Position numbers and translations under genes: made by a program | The notes under the pieces: generated by a model | Seen by the model: the letters and a program-made list of their open reading frames with translations, nothing else | Databases searched by the model: none | What the model was told of the DNA's origin: nothing | DNA from: Christiangramia sediminis | GTDB taxonomy: Bacteria > Bacteroidota > Bacteroidia > Flavobacteriales > Flavobacteriaceae | Direction of reading: 5' to 3' | Length of the DNA stretch: 64,000 nucleotides | Assembly: GCF_020552705.1 (NCBI RefSeq) | Contig: NZ_JAJBZG010000005.1 | Location: forward strand, 992,001-1,056,000 | Shown: positions 54,245 to 63,253 of the stretch, piece by piece | Position numbering within the stretch: position 1 is the first letter of the stretch | Layout: the number at the start of each line of letters is the position of its first letter

Positions 54245-54958
54245 ATGACGAAGTTAAGCGTAAATATTAACAAGATAGCCACCCTGAGAAATGCTAGAGG
54301 AGGAGATGTACCTAATGTTTTGGAAGCTGCAAAGAACATAGAATCTTTTGGAGCTGAAGGGATTACCGTTCATCCCCGCCCAGATGAAAGGCATATACGC
54401 TATGCCGATGCCCGTGAATTAAAACCTCTGCTTAAGACAGAATTCAATATTGAAGGGAAGCCAATTCAGCAATTTATAGATCTGGTTATGGAGGTGAAAC
54501 CAGCACAGGTAACCCTGGTTCCTGATGCCGAAGAGGCTATAACCTCTAATGCGGGTTGGGATACTGTTAAGCACAGAGACTATTTAAAAGAGGTGATCTC
54601 TGAATTTAAGAATAATGGGATAAGGACTTCTATATTTGTAGATCCGGTAAAAGAAATGATTGAAGGCGCAGCAGAAACAGGGACAGATAGAATAGAATTA
54701 TATACTGAATCTTTCGCGGTAGATTATGAAAAAGGTGATACCAATGCAGCCAAATCGTATACTGAATGCGCTGAAATAGCTAATCAACTTGGACTTGGAA
54801 TAAATGCGGGACATGATCTCTCTCTTAAAAACATCAGATTTTTCAAAGAAAAGGTTCCGCATCTTGATGAGGTTTCCATTGGGCACGCTTTGATTTCAGA
54901 AGCTCTGTATATGGGGCTTGAGAAAACGATTCAGAAATATTTAAAATTATTGAAATAG
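54245..54958 (+). CDS. pdxJ: Pyridoxine 5'-phosphate synthase
   Basis: PdxJ condenses 1-deoxyxylulose 5-phosphate with aminoacetone phosphate to give pyridoxine 5'-phosphate, vitamin B6. The 237-residue TIM barrel shows [17 protein letters not shown] at the start, the HPRPDERHI segment (about 40-48), and NAGHDLS and GHALISEAL near the C-terminus. Length is standard. The alpha/beta hydrolase starts immediately after the stop. Confidence 0.96.
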   Translation: MTKLSVNINKIATLRNARGGDVPNVLEAAKNIESFGAEGITVHPRPDERHIRYADARELKPLLKTEFNIEGKPIQQFIDLVMEVKPAQVTLVPDAEEAITSNAGWDTVKHRDYLKEVISEFKNNGIRTSIFVDPVKEMIEGAAETGTDRIELYTESFAVDYEKGDTNAAKSYTECAEIANQLGLGINAGHDLSLKNIRFFKEKVPHLDEVSIGHALISEALYMGLEKTIQKYLKLLK

Positions 54959-55720
54959 ATGAAGTTACATTCAGTAATACTCGGTGAAGGAAAACCTTTA
55001 TTAATCCTCCACGGATTTCTGGGAATGAGTGATAACTGGAAAACCTTAGGGAAGAAATTTTCTGAAGAAGGCTTCCAGGTTCATTTAATAGATCAGAGAA
55101 ATCATGGAAAAAGTCCGCATAGTGATGAGTTCTCTTATGAATTAATGGCGGGTGATGTAGTGGAATATTGCAGGGACCATGATCTTCAGGATATTACCCT
55201 GATGGGACATTCTATGGGTGGTAAAACCGCCATGTTGATGGCCTGTGAAAATGAAGATCTGGTAAAAAAGCTGATCGTAGTAGATATAGCTCCCAAATAT
55301 TACGCTCCACATCATCAGCAGATATTGAAAGGTCTTACTGCGTTAGATGAAGCCCGTTTAACTTCTCGTGGCGATGCAGAAGATTTTCTGAAAGATTATA
55401 TTTCTGAAACCGGGGTAAGATTATTTCTTCTCAAGAATCTTTATTGGAAGACAAAAAAACAACTTTCCCTAAGAATGAATCTTGATGCTTTGAAAGCGAA
55501 TATAGAACAGGTGGGAAGAGCGCTTCCGCAAGACGCAGTTTTTAATGGCCCGGCCCTGTTTATTAATGGAGAACTTTCGAACTATATTACGAAAGAAGAA
55601 GAGCCATTGATAAAAAAACATTTCCCAAAAGCAAAATTTGAAACTATAGCTGAAGCTGGACATTGGGTACACGCTGAAAACATGGAGGACTTCTTTAAAA
55701 CTGTAATTAGATTTGTTTAA
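54959..55720 (+). CDS. Alpha/beta fold hydrolase
   Basis: A 253-residue hydrolase of the YbfF/esterase type with the oxyanion motif HGFLG (18-22), nucleophile elbow GHSMGG (Ser85 at 83-88), and a C-terminal catalytic His in AGHWVHAE. The acid is probably an Asp or Glu in the loop near FINGELS. It starts at the base after the pdxJ stop, so it is cotranscribed; there is no obvious link to B6 metabolism. The substrate is likely a short-chain ester. Confidence 0.87.
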   Translation: MKLHSVILGEGKPLLILHGFLGMSDNWKTLGKKFSEEGFQVHLIDQRNHGKSPHSDEFSYELMAGDVVEYCRDHDLQDITLMGHSMGGKTAMLMACENEDLVKKLIVVDIAPKYYAPHHQQILKGLTALDEARLTSRGDAEDFLKDYISETGVRLFLLKNLYWKTKKQLSLRMNLDALKANIEQVGRALPQDAVFNGPALFINGELSNYITKEEEPLIKKHFPKAKFETIAEAGHWVHAENMEDFFKTVIRFV

Positions 55721-55727
55721 AATCTTT

Positions 55728-55759
55728 CTAAATTTATTATGTACGCATAATAAATTTAG
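55728..55759. repeat. Perfect 14-bp inverted repeat upstream of fadL
   Basis: CTAAATTTATTATG, spacer TACG, then the exact complement. It lies eight bases before the -33 box of the fadL promoter and eight bases after the hydrolase stop. There is no T-run on either strand, so an operator or mRNA 3'-end hairpin is more likely than an intrinsic terminator. Confidence 0.7.
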
Positions 55760-55767
55760 CTCAAAGG

Positions 55768-55797
55768 TTGCGTAATATCTATTTTATGCTATTTTTG
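55768..55797 (+). promoter_or_regulatory. Flavobacterial promoter for fadL
   Basis: TTG (55768-55770), 19 bases, TATTTTTG (55790-55797), 44 bases before the ATG. Confidence 0.72.
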
Positions 55798-55841
55798 GGC
55801 TTAGATTTTTAAGATATGTTAAATAAAATCCTACTCTAATT

Positions 55842-57092
55842 ATGAAAAAATTATTTTTACTCGGCCTGTTAATTCTGGCTGGCGCAACAACATACGCCGG
55901 GGGTTACAGGGTGAGTCTACAAGGTCAGCGTGGACTAGCTATGGGACACACTGGAGTTGCTGTGGTGAACAATGCGGAATTGGCCTTCTTTAACCCAGCA
56001 GGTTTGGTGTTTCTGGAAGATAAGATCAATGCTGCTGTTGGTGTGAGTGCTGTATTCTCTGATGTAGTATGGCAAAATGAAGAATTTGGGCAGTCGGCCA
56101 GAACCGATAGCCCGGTAGGAACCCCTTTCTATGCTTATTTTTCTTATAAATTGAGTGATAAATTTAGTGTTGGTCTAGCGGCTTATACTCCTTATGGAAG
56201 TTCAGTGGAATGGGAAAAAGATTGGGCTGGTTCCCATCTTATAAACGATATTTCATTGTCGGCTATTTATGTGCAGGCGTTAGGTTCTTATAAGATTACC
56301 GAAAACCTTTCTGTAGGTGGTGGACCCATCTACGTGAGTGGTTCAGTTAACTTCAACAGAAACCTTAACAGAACGCTTTCAGATCTTGAGGGAAATCGTG
56401 CCAATGTAACCGTTGATGCTTCAGGTGTTAGTGCCTGGGGTTGGTCAGCAGGTGCCATGTGGAGCCCTATTGATAGTTTGAATATTGGAGTAAATTACCG
56501 TTCAGAGATCATTGTAAAAGCTGAAGATGGTGATGCAGATTTTGAAAATACTCCAGATTCTCCTTTAACTTCTTTTCCCGATACAACTTTTGATGCAGAA
56601 TTACCGCTTCCTGCGGAATTGACTATAGGTGCTTCTTATCAGTTAAATGATAAGTGGTTATTTGCTTTTGATTATAACAGAACTTTCTGGGGTGTTTACG
56701 AATCATTAGATGTAGATTTTGCTGCACCGGGAACTCCAGATTCATTTAATCCAAGGGAGTACGAAGATTCTTCTATATATAGATTTGGTCTACAGTATAC
56801 GGCTAACGATATGTTTACCTTGAGAGCAGGTTATTACTTTGACGAATCACCGGTTCAATCAGGATATTTTGCTCCTGAAACTCCAAGAAACGATTCAAAT
56901 AATTTCACCGGAGGTCTTTCTGTAAATGTAACCGACAACGTGGCAATAGATGCTTCTTTCCTTTACAGTAAATTCAAGGAGATCGATGAATCTTATGATT
57001 ACTATCAGGAAAACGGACAAAATGTTCCATTTGAAGGGACTTATAAATCCAGCGCATTTGTGCCAGGTCTGGGTGTAACTATTAAAATATAA
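55842..57092 (+). CDS. OmpP1/FadL family outer-membrane transporter
   Basis: FadL-type barrels take up long-chain fatty acids and other hydrophobic compounds. The 416-residue protein has a signal peptide ending near residue 20 (TTYAGG), the N-terminal hatch segment (GLAMGHTGVAVVNNAELAFFNPAG at about 32-55), and a barrel ending with VPGLGVTIKI. The hatch segment with NPAG is the family signature. It is followed seven bases later by an SGNH lipoprotein gene, and the pair probably acts together on lipid substrates (inference). A perfect inverted repeat precedes the promoter. Confidence 0.92.
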   Translation: MKKLFLLGLLILAGATTYAGGYRVSLQGQRGLAMGHTGVAVVNNAELAFFNPAGLVFLEDKINAAVGVSAVFSDVVWQNEEFGQSARTDSPVGTPFYAYFSYKLSDKFSVGLAAYTPYGSSVEWEKDWAGSHLINDISLSAIYVQALGSYKITENLSVGGGPIYVSGSVNFNRNLNRTLSDLEGNRANVTVDASGVSAWGWSAGAMWSPIDSLNIGVNYRSEIIVKAEDGDADFENTPDSPLTSFPDTTFDAELPLPAELTIGASYQLNDKWLFAFDYNRTFWGVYESLDVDFAAPGTPDSFNPREYEDSSIYRFGLQYTANDMFTLRAGYYFDESPVQSGYFAPETPRNDSNNFTGGLSVNVTDNVAIDASFLYSKFKEIDESYDYYQENGQNVPFEGTYKSSAFVPGLGVTIKI

Positions 57093-57099
57093 TTAGACG

Positions 57100-58650
57100 A
57101 TGAAAAACTATTTTAAATATATAGCTATTCTGGCCTTAGGTATTGTATCCTGTGAGCCTGAATTGGAAAATCCTATTGAAGACGGTGGAGTATATAGTAA
57201 CGGTGAGGCAGATTTTTCTAACTATGTAGCACTGGGGAATTCTCTAACAGCTGGTTATGCTGATGGAGCTCTTTATATCACTGGTCAGGAAAATTCTTAT
57301 CCGAATATCCTTGCTAGTAAATTTGCATTGACCCAGGAAACTGTAGACTTTACTCAACCTTTAGTGAATGATAATATTGGAGGTTTGCTTTTAGGAGGGA
57401 ACCAGATTGCTGAGCCAAGATTTGTGCTAGGAGGAGAATCTCTTGCTACTGCTCGTCCGGCAAGATATAATGGTACTCCTACTACTGAGGTTTCTTCTAA
57501 GCTTAGCGGGTCTTTTAGTAATATGGGAGTTCCGGGAGCTAAATCATTTCACTTACTCGCTCCGGGTTACGGAAATGTTGCAGGGGTAGCTACAGGTGCC
57601 GCAAATCCATATTTTGCAAGATTTGCTTCTTCAGATAATACTACGGTATTGGCAGATGCATTAGCTCAAAACCCTACATTCTTTACCCTATGGATAGGTA
57701 ATAATGATGTGTTAAGCTATGCTACTTCAGGTGGAGCAGGTGTATATCAGGAGAATGTTACAGATTTTACACAATATGGTCCTAATGATATTACAGATGC
57801 GAATGCTTTTGCTTTTGTATACAATTCATTAGTAGGTCAACTCGCCGGTCAGGATGGTCTGGGAGCTGAAGGTGTATTGATTAATATTCCTAATGTGACC
57901 GATATTCCATTTTTCAAGGTAGTACCGGTTAACCCAATCCCATTAGATGCGGCGACAGCTGGTGCACTTAATGCGCAATTCGGAGCATATAATACACAAA
58001 TTCTACCTGGTTTGGTGCAATTAGGTTTGCTTACAGAAGCTGAAGCAAATAGCAGAAAGATCACTTTTGCCGAAGGTGCTCAGAATTTTGTGACTTTGGT
58101 TGATGAAGATCTTACTGATATCTCAGGTATTTTACAGCAGGCTCCATTTAATCTGGATCCTCAAACTGCAGGATTATTGGGGCAGCTTAGACAGGCTACG
58201 CCTTCAGATCTTATTCCGCTTACTTCATCATCATTCATAGGAACTACTGTAAATAATAATCCAATGTTAGTGAATGGAGTATCTGTGCCTTTGAGTGATC
58301 AACATGTATTGACTGCTGAAGAGCAGGCTTTAGTTGCTCAGGTTACTGCACAGTACAACGGTGCTATTGCTGCAATCGCTCAGGAATATTCTTTAGGTTT
58401 GGTAGATGCTAATGCTCTGTTGAGTTCAATAGCATCAGACGGAGGTCTGAATTATCAGGGAGTACCGGTTTCGGCAACTTTTGTTTCGGGAGGTGCTTTT
58501 TCTCTGGATGGGGTGCATTTAACTCCAAGAGGTTATGCCGTAATTGCGAACGAGATCGTAAATGAAATTAATGCTACGTACAGCGCCGATGTTCCGGCAG
58601 TAGATGTTGGTAGTTATGGAACAGTAACCATAAACAACAACGTACAGTAG
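57100..58650 (+). CDS. SGNH/GDSL-family lipoprotein hydrolase
   Basis: A 516-residue protein with lipoprotein acceptor Cys18 and an acidic stretch after it. Block I reads GNSLTAG with nucleophile Ser48, so Asn replaces the usual Asp of GDSL. Block III is represented by WIGNND, and block V by Asp470-x2-His473 (DGVHLTPRG), completing the catalytic set. A long insertion (about 230-420) between blocks III and V is rich in Ala, Asn and Gln. It is expected at the outer membrane as an esterase or lipase feeding the adjacent FadL channel. The terminator is at 58673. Confidence 0.88.
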   Translation: MKNYFKYIAILALGIVSCEPELENPIEDGGVYSNGEADFSNYVALGNSLTAGYADGALYITGQENSYPNILASKFALTQETVDFTQPLVNDNIGGLLLGGNQIAEPRFVLGGESLATARPARYNGTPTTEVSSKLSGSFSNMGVPGAKSFHLLAPGYGNVAGVATGAANPYFARFASSDNTTVLADALAQNPTFFTLWIGNNDVLSYATSGGAGVYQENVTDFTQYGPNDITDANAFAFVYNSLVGQLAGQDGLGAEGVLINIPNVTDIPFFKVVPVNPIPLDAATAGALNAQFGAYNTQILPGLVQLGLLTEAEANSRKITFAEGAQNFVTLVDEDLTDISGILQQAPFNLDPQTAGLLGQLRQATPSDLIPLTSSSFIGTTVNNNPMLVNGVSVPLSDQHVLTAEEQALVAQVTAQYNGAIAAIAQEYSLGLVDANALLSSIASDGGLNYQGVPVSATFVSGGAFSLDGVHLTPRGYAVIANEIVNEINATYSADVPAVDVGSYGTVTINNNVQ

Positions 58651-58672
58651 TATTAAAATTGATATAAATTTT

Positions 58673-58704
58673 AAAAAGACCGGGATTTTCCCGGTCTTTT
58701 TTTT
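58673..58704 (+). terminator. Intrinsic terminator after the SGNH gene
   Basis: A 12-bp stem (58673-58684 with 58690-58701), 5-base loop and a run of eight T (58697-58704). Confidence 0.9.
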
Positions 58705-58734
58705 GCAACTTTACTACTAACCAATACGAAAATC

Positions 58735-59076
58735 ATGAATTTTATACTAAGACTTTTATTAACGGCCCTCGTAGTAGTGCTACTTGCCAAATTGCTTCCT
58801 GGCGTAAGTGTAGATGGTTATTTAACTGCCATAATTGTAGCCGTAGTGCTGGCTCTTTTAAACTTTATCGTAAAACCGATATTAGTGCTTTTAACGCTCC
58901 CGGTTACCGTTCTTACCCTGGGATTGTTTCTGCTTATTATCAATGCGATTATCATTTTTCTGGCCGATGGATTTGTGTCTGGTTTTGATGTTGACGGCTG
59001 GTTTATTGCCATAATTTTTAGTTTGTTACTCTCGCTTGTGCAATCTATTCTTTTCTCGATTCTGAAAAAGGATTAG
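58735..59076 (+). CDS. YvlD/phage-holin-IV-like membrane protein
   Basis: A 113-residue integral membrane protein with about four helices (1-20, 30-50, 58-80, 87-108). The pattern VNPILVLLTLPV-like (here VKPILVLLTLPVTVLTLG) is the YvlD family signature; databases often name it phage holin family 4, but there is no phage gene nearby and lysis function is not implied. Role unknown; it lies alone between two well-defined transcripts. Confidence 0.78.
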   Translation: MNFILRLLLTALVVVLLAKLLPGVSVDGYLTAIIVAVVLALLNFIVKPILVLLTLPVTVLTLGLFLLIINAIIIFLADGFVSGFDVDGWFIAIIFSLLLSLVQSILFSILKKD

Positions 59077-59105
59077 ATTTAACTGAATTTCAACATTTTG
59101 AAACT

Positions 59106-59135
59106 TTGTAGACTTTAAGAAAAAACGTAATTTTG
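59106..59135 (+). promoter_or_regulatory. Flavobacterial promoter for tig
   Basis: TTG (59106-59108), 19 bases, TAATTTTG (59128-59135), 26 bases before the ATG. Confidence 0.75.
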
Positions 59136-59161
59136 CACTCCAATTTTTATAATAGATCAAA

Positions 59162-60484
59162 ATGAATATTACCAGAGAGAATATTGATGAATTAAATGCG
59201 GTAGTTAAAGTTGATATCGCTAAAGAAGATTATGCCGGTAAAGTAGATAAGATTTTAAAGGATTACCGTAAGAATGCCAATATTCCCGGTTTTAGAAAAG
59301 GTCACGTGCCTATGGGGATGGTTAAGAAGCAATATGGTCAGGCTGTATTGGTAGATGAGGTAAATAAATTACTTCAGGAAAGTCTTAATAAATACCTTAC
59401 GGAAGAAAAACTGGACGTTCTTGGAAATCCCCTGCCTAAAGAACAGGAGAATTTTGATTGGGAAAAAGATAATTACAGCTTTGAGTTTGAATTAGGACTT
59501 GCTCCTGAATTCGAGGTGAATCTGGATCTTAAAAAGCCAGTGACAAAATATAATATCGTTGCCGATGAAAAAATGGTAAACGATCAGATTGAAAGTATCC
59601 AGAAGCAATACGGGAAGCTTAAGACCAAAGAAGAGGTTGCTGAAGGGGATACCGTTGCCGGTACTTTTAAGAACGAGGAAGAAGGGATCCAGAAAGAAAC
59701 CACTATAGAACTTCAGAACATTAAGGGAAAGCGCAATCTTGCTAAATTCGTAGGTTCTAAGGTTGGTGATACGATTAGTTTAAAAACAAAGAGCTTATTT
59801 GAAGACGATCATGCCTTGATCAATCATCTGGGAATAGAGCATGACAAGGCTCACGATCTTGATATTGAGGTGGAATTCACTATATCTGAGATCAACGAAA
59901 GAGAACTTGCAGATCTTGATCAGGAATTATTTGACAAACTTTTCGGAAAAGATAAAGTGAAGTCTGTAACTGAACTTAAGGAAAAGATCAAGGAAGACGC
60001 CGCCAAGCAATTTGAGCAGCAAAGTGATCAGCAGTTAATGAACGATATTACTGAAGCCCTTATTGAAACAACAGATTTTGAATTGCCAAAAGACTTTCTT
60101 CAGAAATGGATCCAGACAGTTGGAGAAAAACCATTGACCGAAGAAGAGGCAAAAGAAGAATATGAAAAGAGCGAAAAAGGACTTCGTTATCAATTGATCG
60201 AAGGGAAAGTGGTGAATGATAATGATCTGACTGTAGACTTTAATGATCTTAAAGCTTTTGCTTCAGAAAAGATCAAGCAGCAAATGGCGCAATTTGGTCA
60301 AAATGATCCTTCTCAAAAGGAACTTGATGATATCGCTGCCAGAATCCTTTCAAATCAGGATGAAGTGAAGAGACTTTCTGAGCAGTTAATGAATGAGAAA
60401 CTTCTTGCTTTTTACAAGGAGAACATGAAATTTGATGAAAAAGAGCTGACTTACGAAGAATTTGTGAAAGCTATTTATAAGTAA
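59162..60484 (+). CDS. tig: Trigger factor
   Basis: A ribosome-bound chaperone for nascent chains. The 440 residues contain the ribosome-binding N-domain (1-115) with the signature NIPGFRKGHVP at about 40-50, a peptidyl-prolyl isomerase region (about 150-240) that is diverged from FKBP type, as in Bacteroidota, and the helical chaperone arms (about 260-440). Length is normal. clpP and clpX follow, the classic tig-clpP-clpX order, but a terminator separates tig from clpP. Confidence 0.95.
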   Translation: MNITRENIDELNAVVKVDIAKEDYAGKVDKILKDYRKNANIPGFRKGHVPMGMVKKQYGQAVLVDEVNKLLQESLNKYLTEEKLDVLGNPLPKEQENFDWEKDNYSFEFELGLAPEFEVNLDLKKPVTKYNIVADEKMVNDQIESIQKQYGKLKTKEEVAEGDTVAGTFKNEEEGIQKETTIELQNIKGKRNLAKFVGSKVGDTISLKTKSLFEDDHALINHLGIEHDKAHDLDIEVEFTISEINERELADLDQELFDKLFGKDKVKSVTELKEKIKEDAAKQFEQQSDQQLMNDITEALIETTDFELPKDFLQKWIQTVGEKPLTEEEAKEEYEKSEKGLRYQLIEGKVVNDNDLTVDFNDLKAFASEKIKQQMAQFGQNDPSQKELDDIAARILSNQDEVKRLSEQLMNEKLLAFYKENMKFDEKELTYEEFVKAIYK

Positions 60485-60512
60485 GCCTTTTTACGATATA
60501 TTACCTATCTTT

Positions 60513-60548
60513 AAGGCGTTAACTCAACCGGGATAACGCCTTTTTTTT
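60513..60548 (+). terminator. Intrinsic terminator between tig and clpP
   Basis: A 9-bp stem (60513-60521 with 60534-60542) with a 12-base loop, followed by T residues to 60548. It ends 46 bases before the clpP ATG. Confidence 0.8.
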
Positions 60549-60594
60549 GGTTTTTACCGGTATTTTAATTACACTAGAAAACAATAAAGAATTG

Positions 60595-61272
60595 ATGGAC
60601 TACGGAAAGGAATTTCGAAAATATGCTGTCTCAGATCATAATATAAACAGCAATTATTACGATAAAATTGTTAGCAGTATGCTGCCACAGGGCATGACTC
60701 CTAATATTATTGAAGAACGCCAGATGAATGCCGTGGCTATGGATGTTTTTTCAAGATTGATGATGGACAGGATCATTTTCCTGGGAACCGGGATCAATGA
60801 GCAGGTAGCTAACATAGTGCAGGCGCAGTTATTATTTTTAGAAAGCACAGATGCTTCTAAAGATATACAGATCTATATAAACTCTCCGGGAGGTAGTGTT
60901 TATGCGGGTCTTGGTATTTATGATACGATGCAGTTCATAAAACCGGATGTGGCGACTATTTGTACGGGAATGGCAGCTTCTATGGGAGCAGTTCTTTTAT
61001 GCGCAGGAGAGGCTGGAAAACGAAGCGGACTTCCTCACTGTAGAGTGATGATCCACCAGCCAATGGGCGGAGCTCAGGGGCAGGCAAGTGATATTGAGAT
61101 CACAGCAAGAGAAATAGTTACTTTAAAAGAAGAATTATATAAAATCATAGCCAAACATTCAGGACAAACTTACGAGAAAGTTCATGAGGACAGTGATCGT
61201 GATTACTGGATGAAAGCTGAAAAAGCTAAGGAATACGGTATGATAGATGAAATATTAAAAAGAGAAGGATAA
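60595..61272 (+). CDS. clpP: ATP-dependent Clp protease proteolytic subunit
   Basis: ClpP forms the tetradecameric serine protease core used by ClpX or ClpA. From the ATG at 60595 it has 225 residues; the open frame from 60547 begins at a TTG in the tig terminator tail and adds 16 residues without sense. The catalytic triad is Ser129 (GMAASMGA), His154 (MIHQPMGG) and Asp203. The N-terminal propeptide is long, as usual in this phylum. clpX follows after 44 bases containing a hairpin. Confidence 0.97.
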   Translation: MDYGKEFRKYAVSDHNINSNYYDKIVSSMLPQGMTPNIIEERQMNAVAMDVFSRLMMDRIIFLGTGINEQVANIVQAQLLFLESTDASKDIQIYINSPGGSVYAGLGIYDTMQFIKPDVATICTGMAASMGAVLLCAGEAGKRSGLPHCRVMIHQPMGGAQGQASDIEITAREIVTLKEELYKIIAKHSGQTYEKVHEDSDRDYWMKAEKAKEYGMIDEILKREG

Positions 61273-61275
61273 ATT

Positions 61276-61303
61276 GTAATTTACTTTTATTGAAAGTAAT
61301 TAC
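61276..61303 (+). promoter_or_regulatory. Hairpin between clpP and clpX
   Basis: GTAATTTACTTT pairs with AAAGTAATTAC (one bulged T) around the loop TATTG, 11 pairs, in the 44-base gap. It lies 13 bases before the clpX ATG and has no T-run, so it may regulate or process the transcript rather than end it. Confidence 0.5.
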
Positions 61304-61316
61304 CCTGAAAATTTAA

Positions 61317-62552
61317 ATGATGGCGAAAGAAGATCTAGAATGTTCCTTTTGTGGTAGAAAAAAGCCCGAGACAAATCTGCTTATTGCTGGTTTAGATGCT
61401 CATATTTGTGATCGCTGTATAGAACAGGCTCATGGAATTGTAGTCGAAGAATCCAAGCAGGGAGAGGCTCGTGAGCTTTCTTCAGACCTAATGTTAAGCA
61501 AGCCAAAAACGATCAAATCATTTTTGGATGAGTACATTATTGGGCAGGAAGAGACCAAAAAGGTAATGTCGGTTGCTGTATATAATCACTATAAGAGATT
61601 ATTACAGCCCGAAAGCGACGATGATGTAGAGATCCAGAAAAGTAATATTGTAATGGTAGGGGAGACCGGAACCGGTAAAACCTTAATGGCCAGAACCATT
61701 GCTAAAATGCTGAATGTACCTTTAGCTATTGTGGATGCTACGGTTTTAACCGAAGCAGGTTACGTTGGAGAGGATGTGGAAGGCATTCTGACGCGATTAC
61801 TTCAGGCTGCAGATTATAATACGGAAAAAGCAGAGCGTGGAATCGTTTTTATTGATGAGATAGACAAGATAGCACGAAAAAGCGATAATCCATCCATTAC
61901 CCGTGATGTTTCGGGAGAAGGAGTCCAGCAGGCTTTATTAAAGTTACTGGAGGGAACCAGTGTTAATGTGCCACCAAAAGGAGGTCGTAAACACCCCGAC
62001 CAGAAATTTATTGAAGTTAATACTGAAAATATCCTGTTTATTGCCGGTGGCGCTTTTGATGGGATTGAAAGAATTATCAGCAAACGATTGAATATGCAGG
62101 CAGTTGGTTTTAGCGCTTCCAAGAGTGAAGATACTATAGAGCGTACCAATCTTTTAAAGTATATCATTCCAAAAGACCTTAAAGAATTCGGATTGATCCC
62201 GGAGATCATTGGTCGTTTACCTGCTTTAACTTTCATGAATCCTTTGGATAGAAAGACGCTTAGAGCAATTCTGACGGAACCTAAGAATGCAATCATCAAA
62301 CAGTACAAGAAGTTGTTTGAAATGGATGATATCGAGTTTGATATTACCGATGATGCTTTAGATTATATAGTAAACAAAGCGGTTGAGTATAAACTTGGTG
62401 CCCGTGGATTGCGTTCTCTTTGTGAGGCTATCTTAACAGATGCGATGTTTGAACTTCCTGAAAGCGATGAAAATCATTTCACTGTTACCCGGGAATATGC
62501 AGATGATAAGCTTAATAAGTCAACAATGAGTAAACTGAAAGCAGTTTCTTAA
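61317..62552 (+). CDS. clpX: ATP-dependent Clp protease ATP-binding subunit ClpX
   Basis: ClpX unfolds substrates and feeds them to ClpP. The 411-residue protein starts with the zinc-binding domain (Cys9, Cys12, Cys31, Cys34), then the AAA+ module: Walker A GETGTGKT (115-122), Walker B VFIDEID (177-183), and the pore-loop and sensor regions. A tandem ATG makes the first residue uncertain by one. The IGF-like loop that docks onto ClpP is near residue 270, here VGFSASKS. A strong terminator follows. Confidence 0.97.
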   Translation: MMAKEDLECSFCGRKKPETNLLIAGLDAHICDRCIEQAHGIVVEESKQGEARELSSDLMLSKPKTIKSFLDEYIIGQEETKKVMSVAVYNHYKRLLQPESDDDVEIQKSNIVMVGETGTGKTLMARTIAKMLNVPLAIVDATVLTEAGYVGEDVEGILTRLLQAADYNTEKAERGIVFIDEIDKIARKSDNPSITRDVSGEGVQQALLKLLEGTSVNVPPKGGRKHPDQKFIEVNTENILFIAGGAFDGIERIISKRLNMQAVGFSASKSEDTIERTNLLKYIIPKDLKEFGLIPEIIGRLPALTFMNPLDRKTLRAILTEPKNAIIKQYKKLFEMDDIEFDITDDALDYIVNKAVEYKLGARGLRSLCEAILTDAMFELPESDENHFTVTREYADDKLNKSTMSKLKAVS

Positions 62553-62574
62553 AAATAAATCAAATTGATTTCTA

Positions 62575-62607
62575 AAAAAAAGCTGCCAGATCCTGGCAGC
62601 TTTTTTT
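62575..62607. terminator. Bidirectional terminator between clpX and the pentapeptide gene
   Basis: An 8-bp GC-rich stem (GCTGCCAG with CTGGCAGC, loop ATC) flanked by seven A on the left and seven T on the right, usable by both converging transcripts. Confidence 0.9.
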
Positions 62608-62629
62608 ATTTATGAAACCCCACCTCATT

Positions 62630-63202
62630 TCATTCAATTTTCAACTGATACTTATCCAGCAATCCCGTGACTTCGGGAATTGAAAAATGGGCTCTAGAAA
62701 TCTTATTATTTTCGGGATCTATTGAATAGTTAATTGCTTCTCGAAAATCTGCTTTTTCAATATTTGTATTTTCGAAGATTGCTTCTGAAAAATCGCAGGC
62801 ATGAAAATTCGAGTTGATAAGGACTGCTTCTGTAAAATCTACATTTTGAAGCTTAGTGTTTGAGAAATTTGTATTCGGTGTTTTTACATTAAAAAAGCTG
62901 GAATGGTTTAAAACACAGTTAGTAGCTGAAATGGAAAATCCAAAGCCTTCACATAGATCAAAACGCAGTCCTATCATTTTACAATGAGAAAATGAACAAT
63001 CCTGAATTACTGTCTTTGAAAGTTTAGTATTACTTAGATCACATTCTATGAATTCGCAATCGGTAAATTTTGACCCTCCGAGATCTACTGCTGAAAAATT
63101 ACAATTATTGAAGGTGCAGGCTTCATAATCTGCTTGCGGAAATTGATCTATACTAAAATCCTTTTTCTCGAAATGTTCGTCCTCAAAGAACTGACTATTC
63201 AT
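62630..63202 (-). CDS. Pentapeptide-repeat protein
   Basis: A 190-residue protein built mostly of A(D/N)LXX-like five-residue repeats from about 30 to 150, e.g. CNFSAVDLGGSKF, forming a right-handed quadrilateral beta-helix. Short solenoids of this kind include QnrB/MfpA-type DNA mimics that protect gyrase, but sequence alone cannot assign that. The repeat is interrupted near residues 80-95 (LRFDLCEGFGFSIS). Ends with a short non-repeat helix. Solitary; the leader holds an inverted repeat at 63210-63238. Confidence 0.85.
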   Translation of the reverse strand: MNSQFFEDEHFEKKDFSIDQFPQADYEACTFNNCNFSAVDLGGSKFTDCEFIECDLSNTKLSKTVIQDCSFSHCKMIGLRFDLCEGFGFSISATNCVLNHSSFFNVKTPNTNFSNTKLQNVDFTEAVLINSNFHACDFSEAIFENTNIEKADFREAINYSIDPENNKISRAHFSIPEVTGLLDKYQLKIE

Positions 63203-63209
63203 TCTAATT

Positions 63210-63238
63210 CTATTAAATCGTGACGTATGTATTAATAG
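63210..63238. repeat. Inverted repeat upstream of the pentapeptide gene
   Basis: CTATTAA (63210-63216) and TTAATAG (63232-63238), perfect 7-bp arms 15 bases apart, in the leader of the minus-strand pentapeptide gene. May be an operator; weak evidence. Confidence 0.35.
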
Positions 63239-63253
63239 TTTGAGGTATGAAAC

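Noticed and set aside
58735-59076. Phage holin
   Set aside because: The family name in databases suggests phage lysis, but there are no phage genes near and the YvlD pattern is widespread in bacterial chromosomes.
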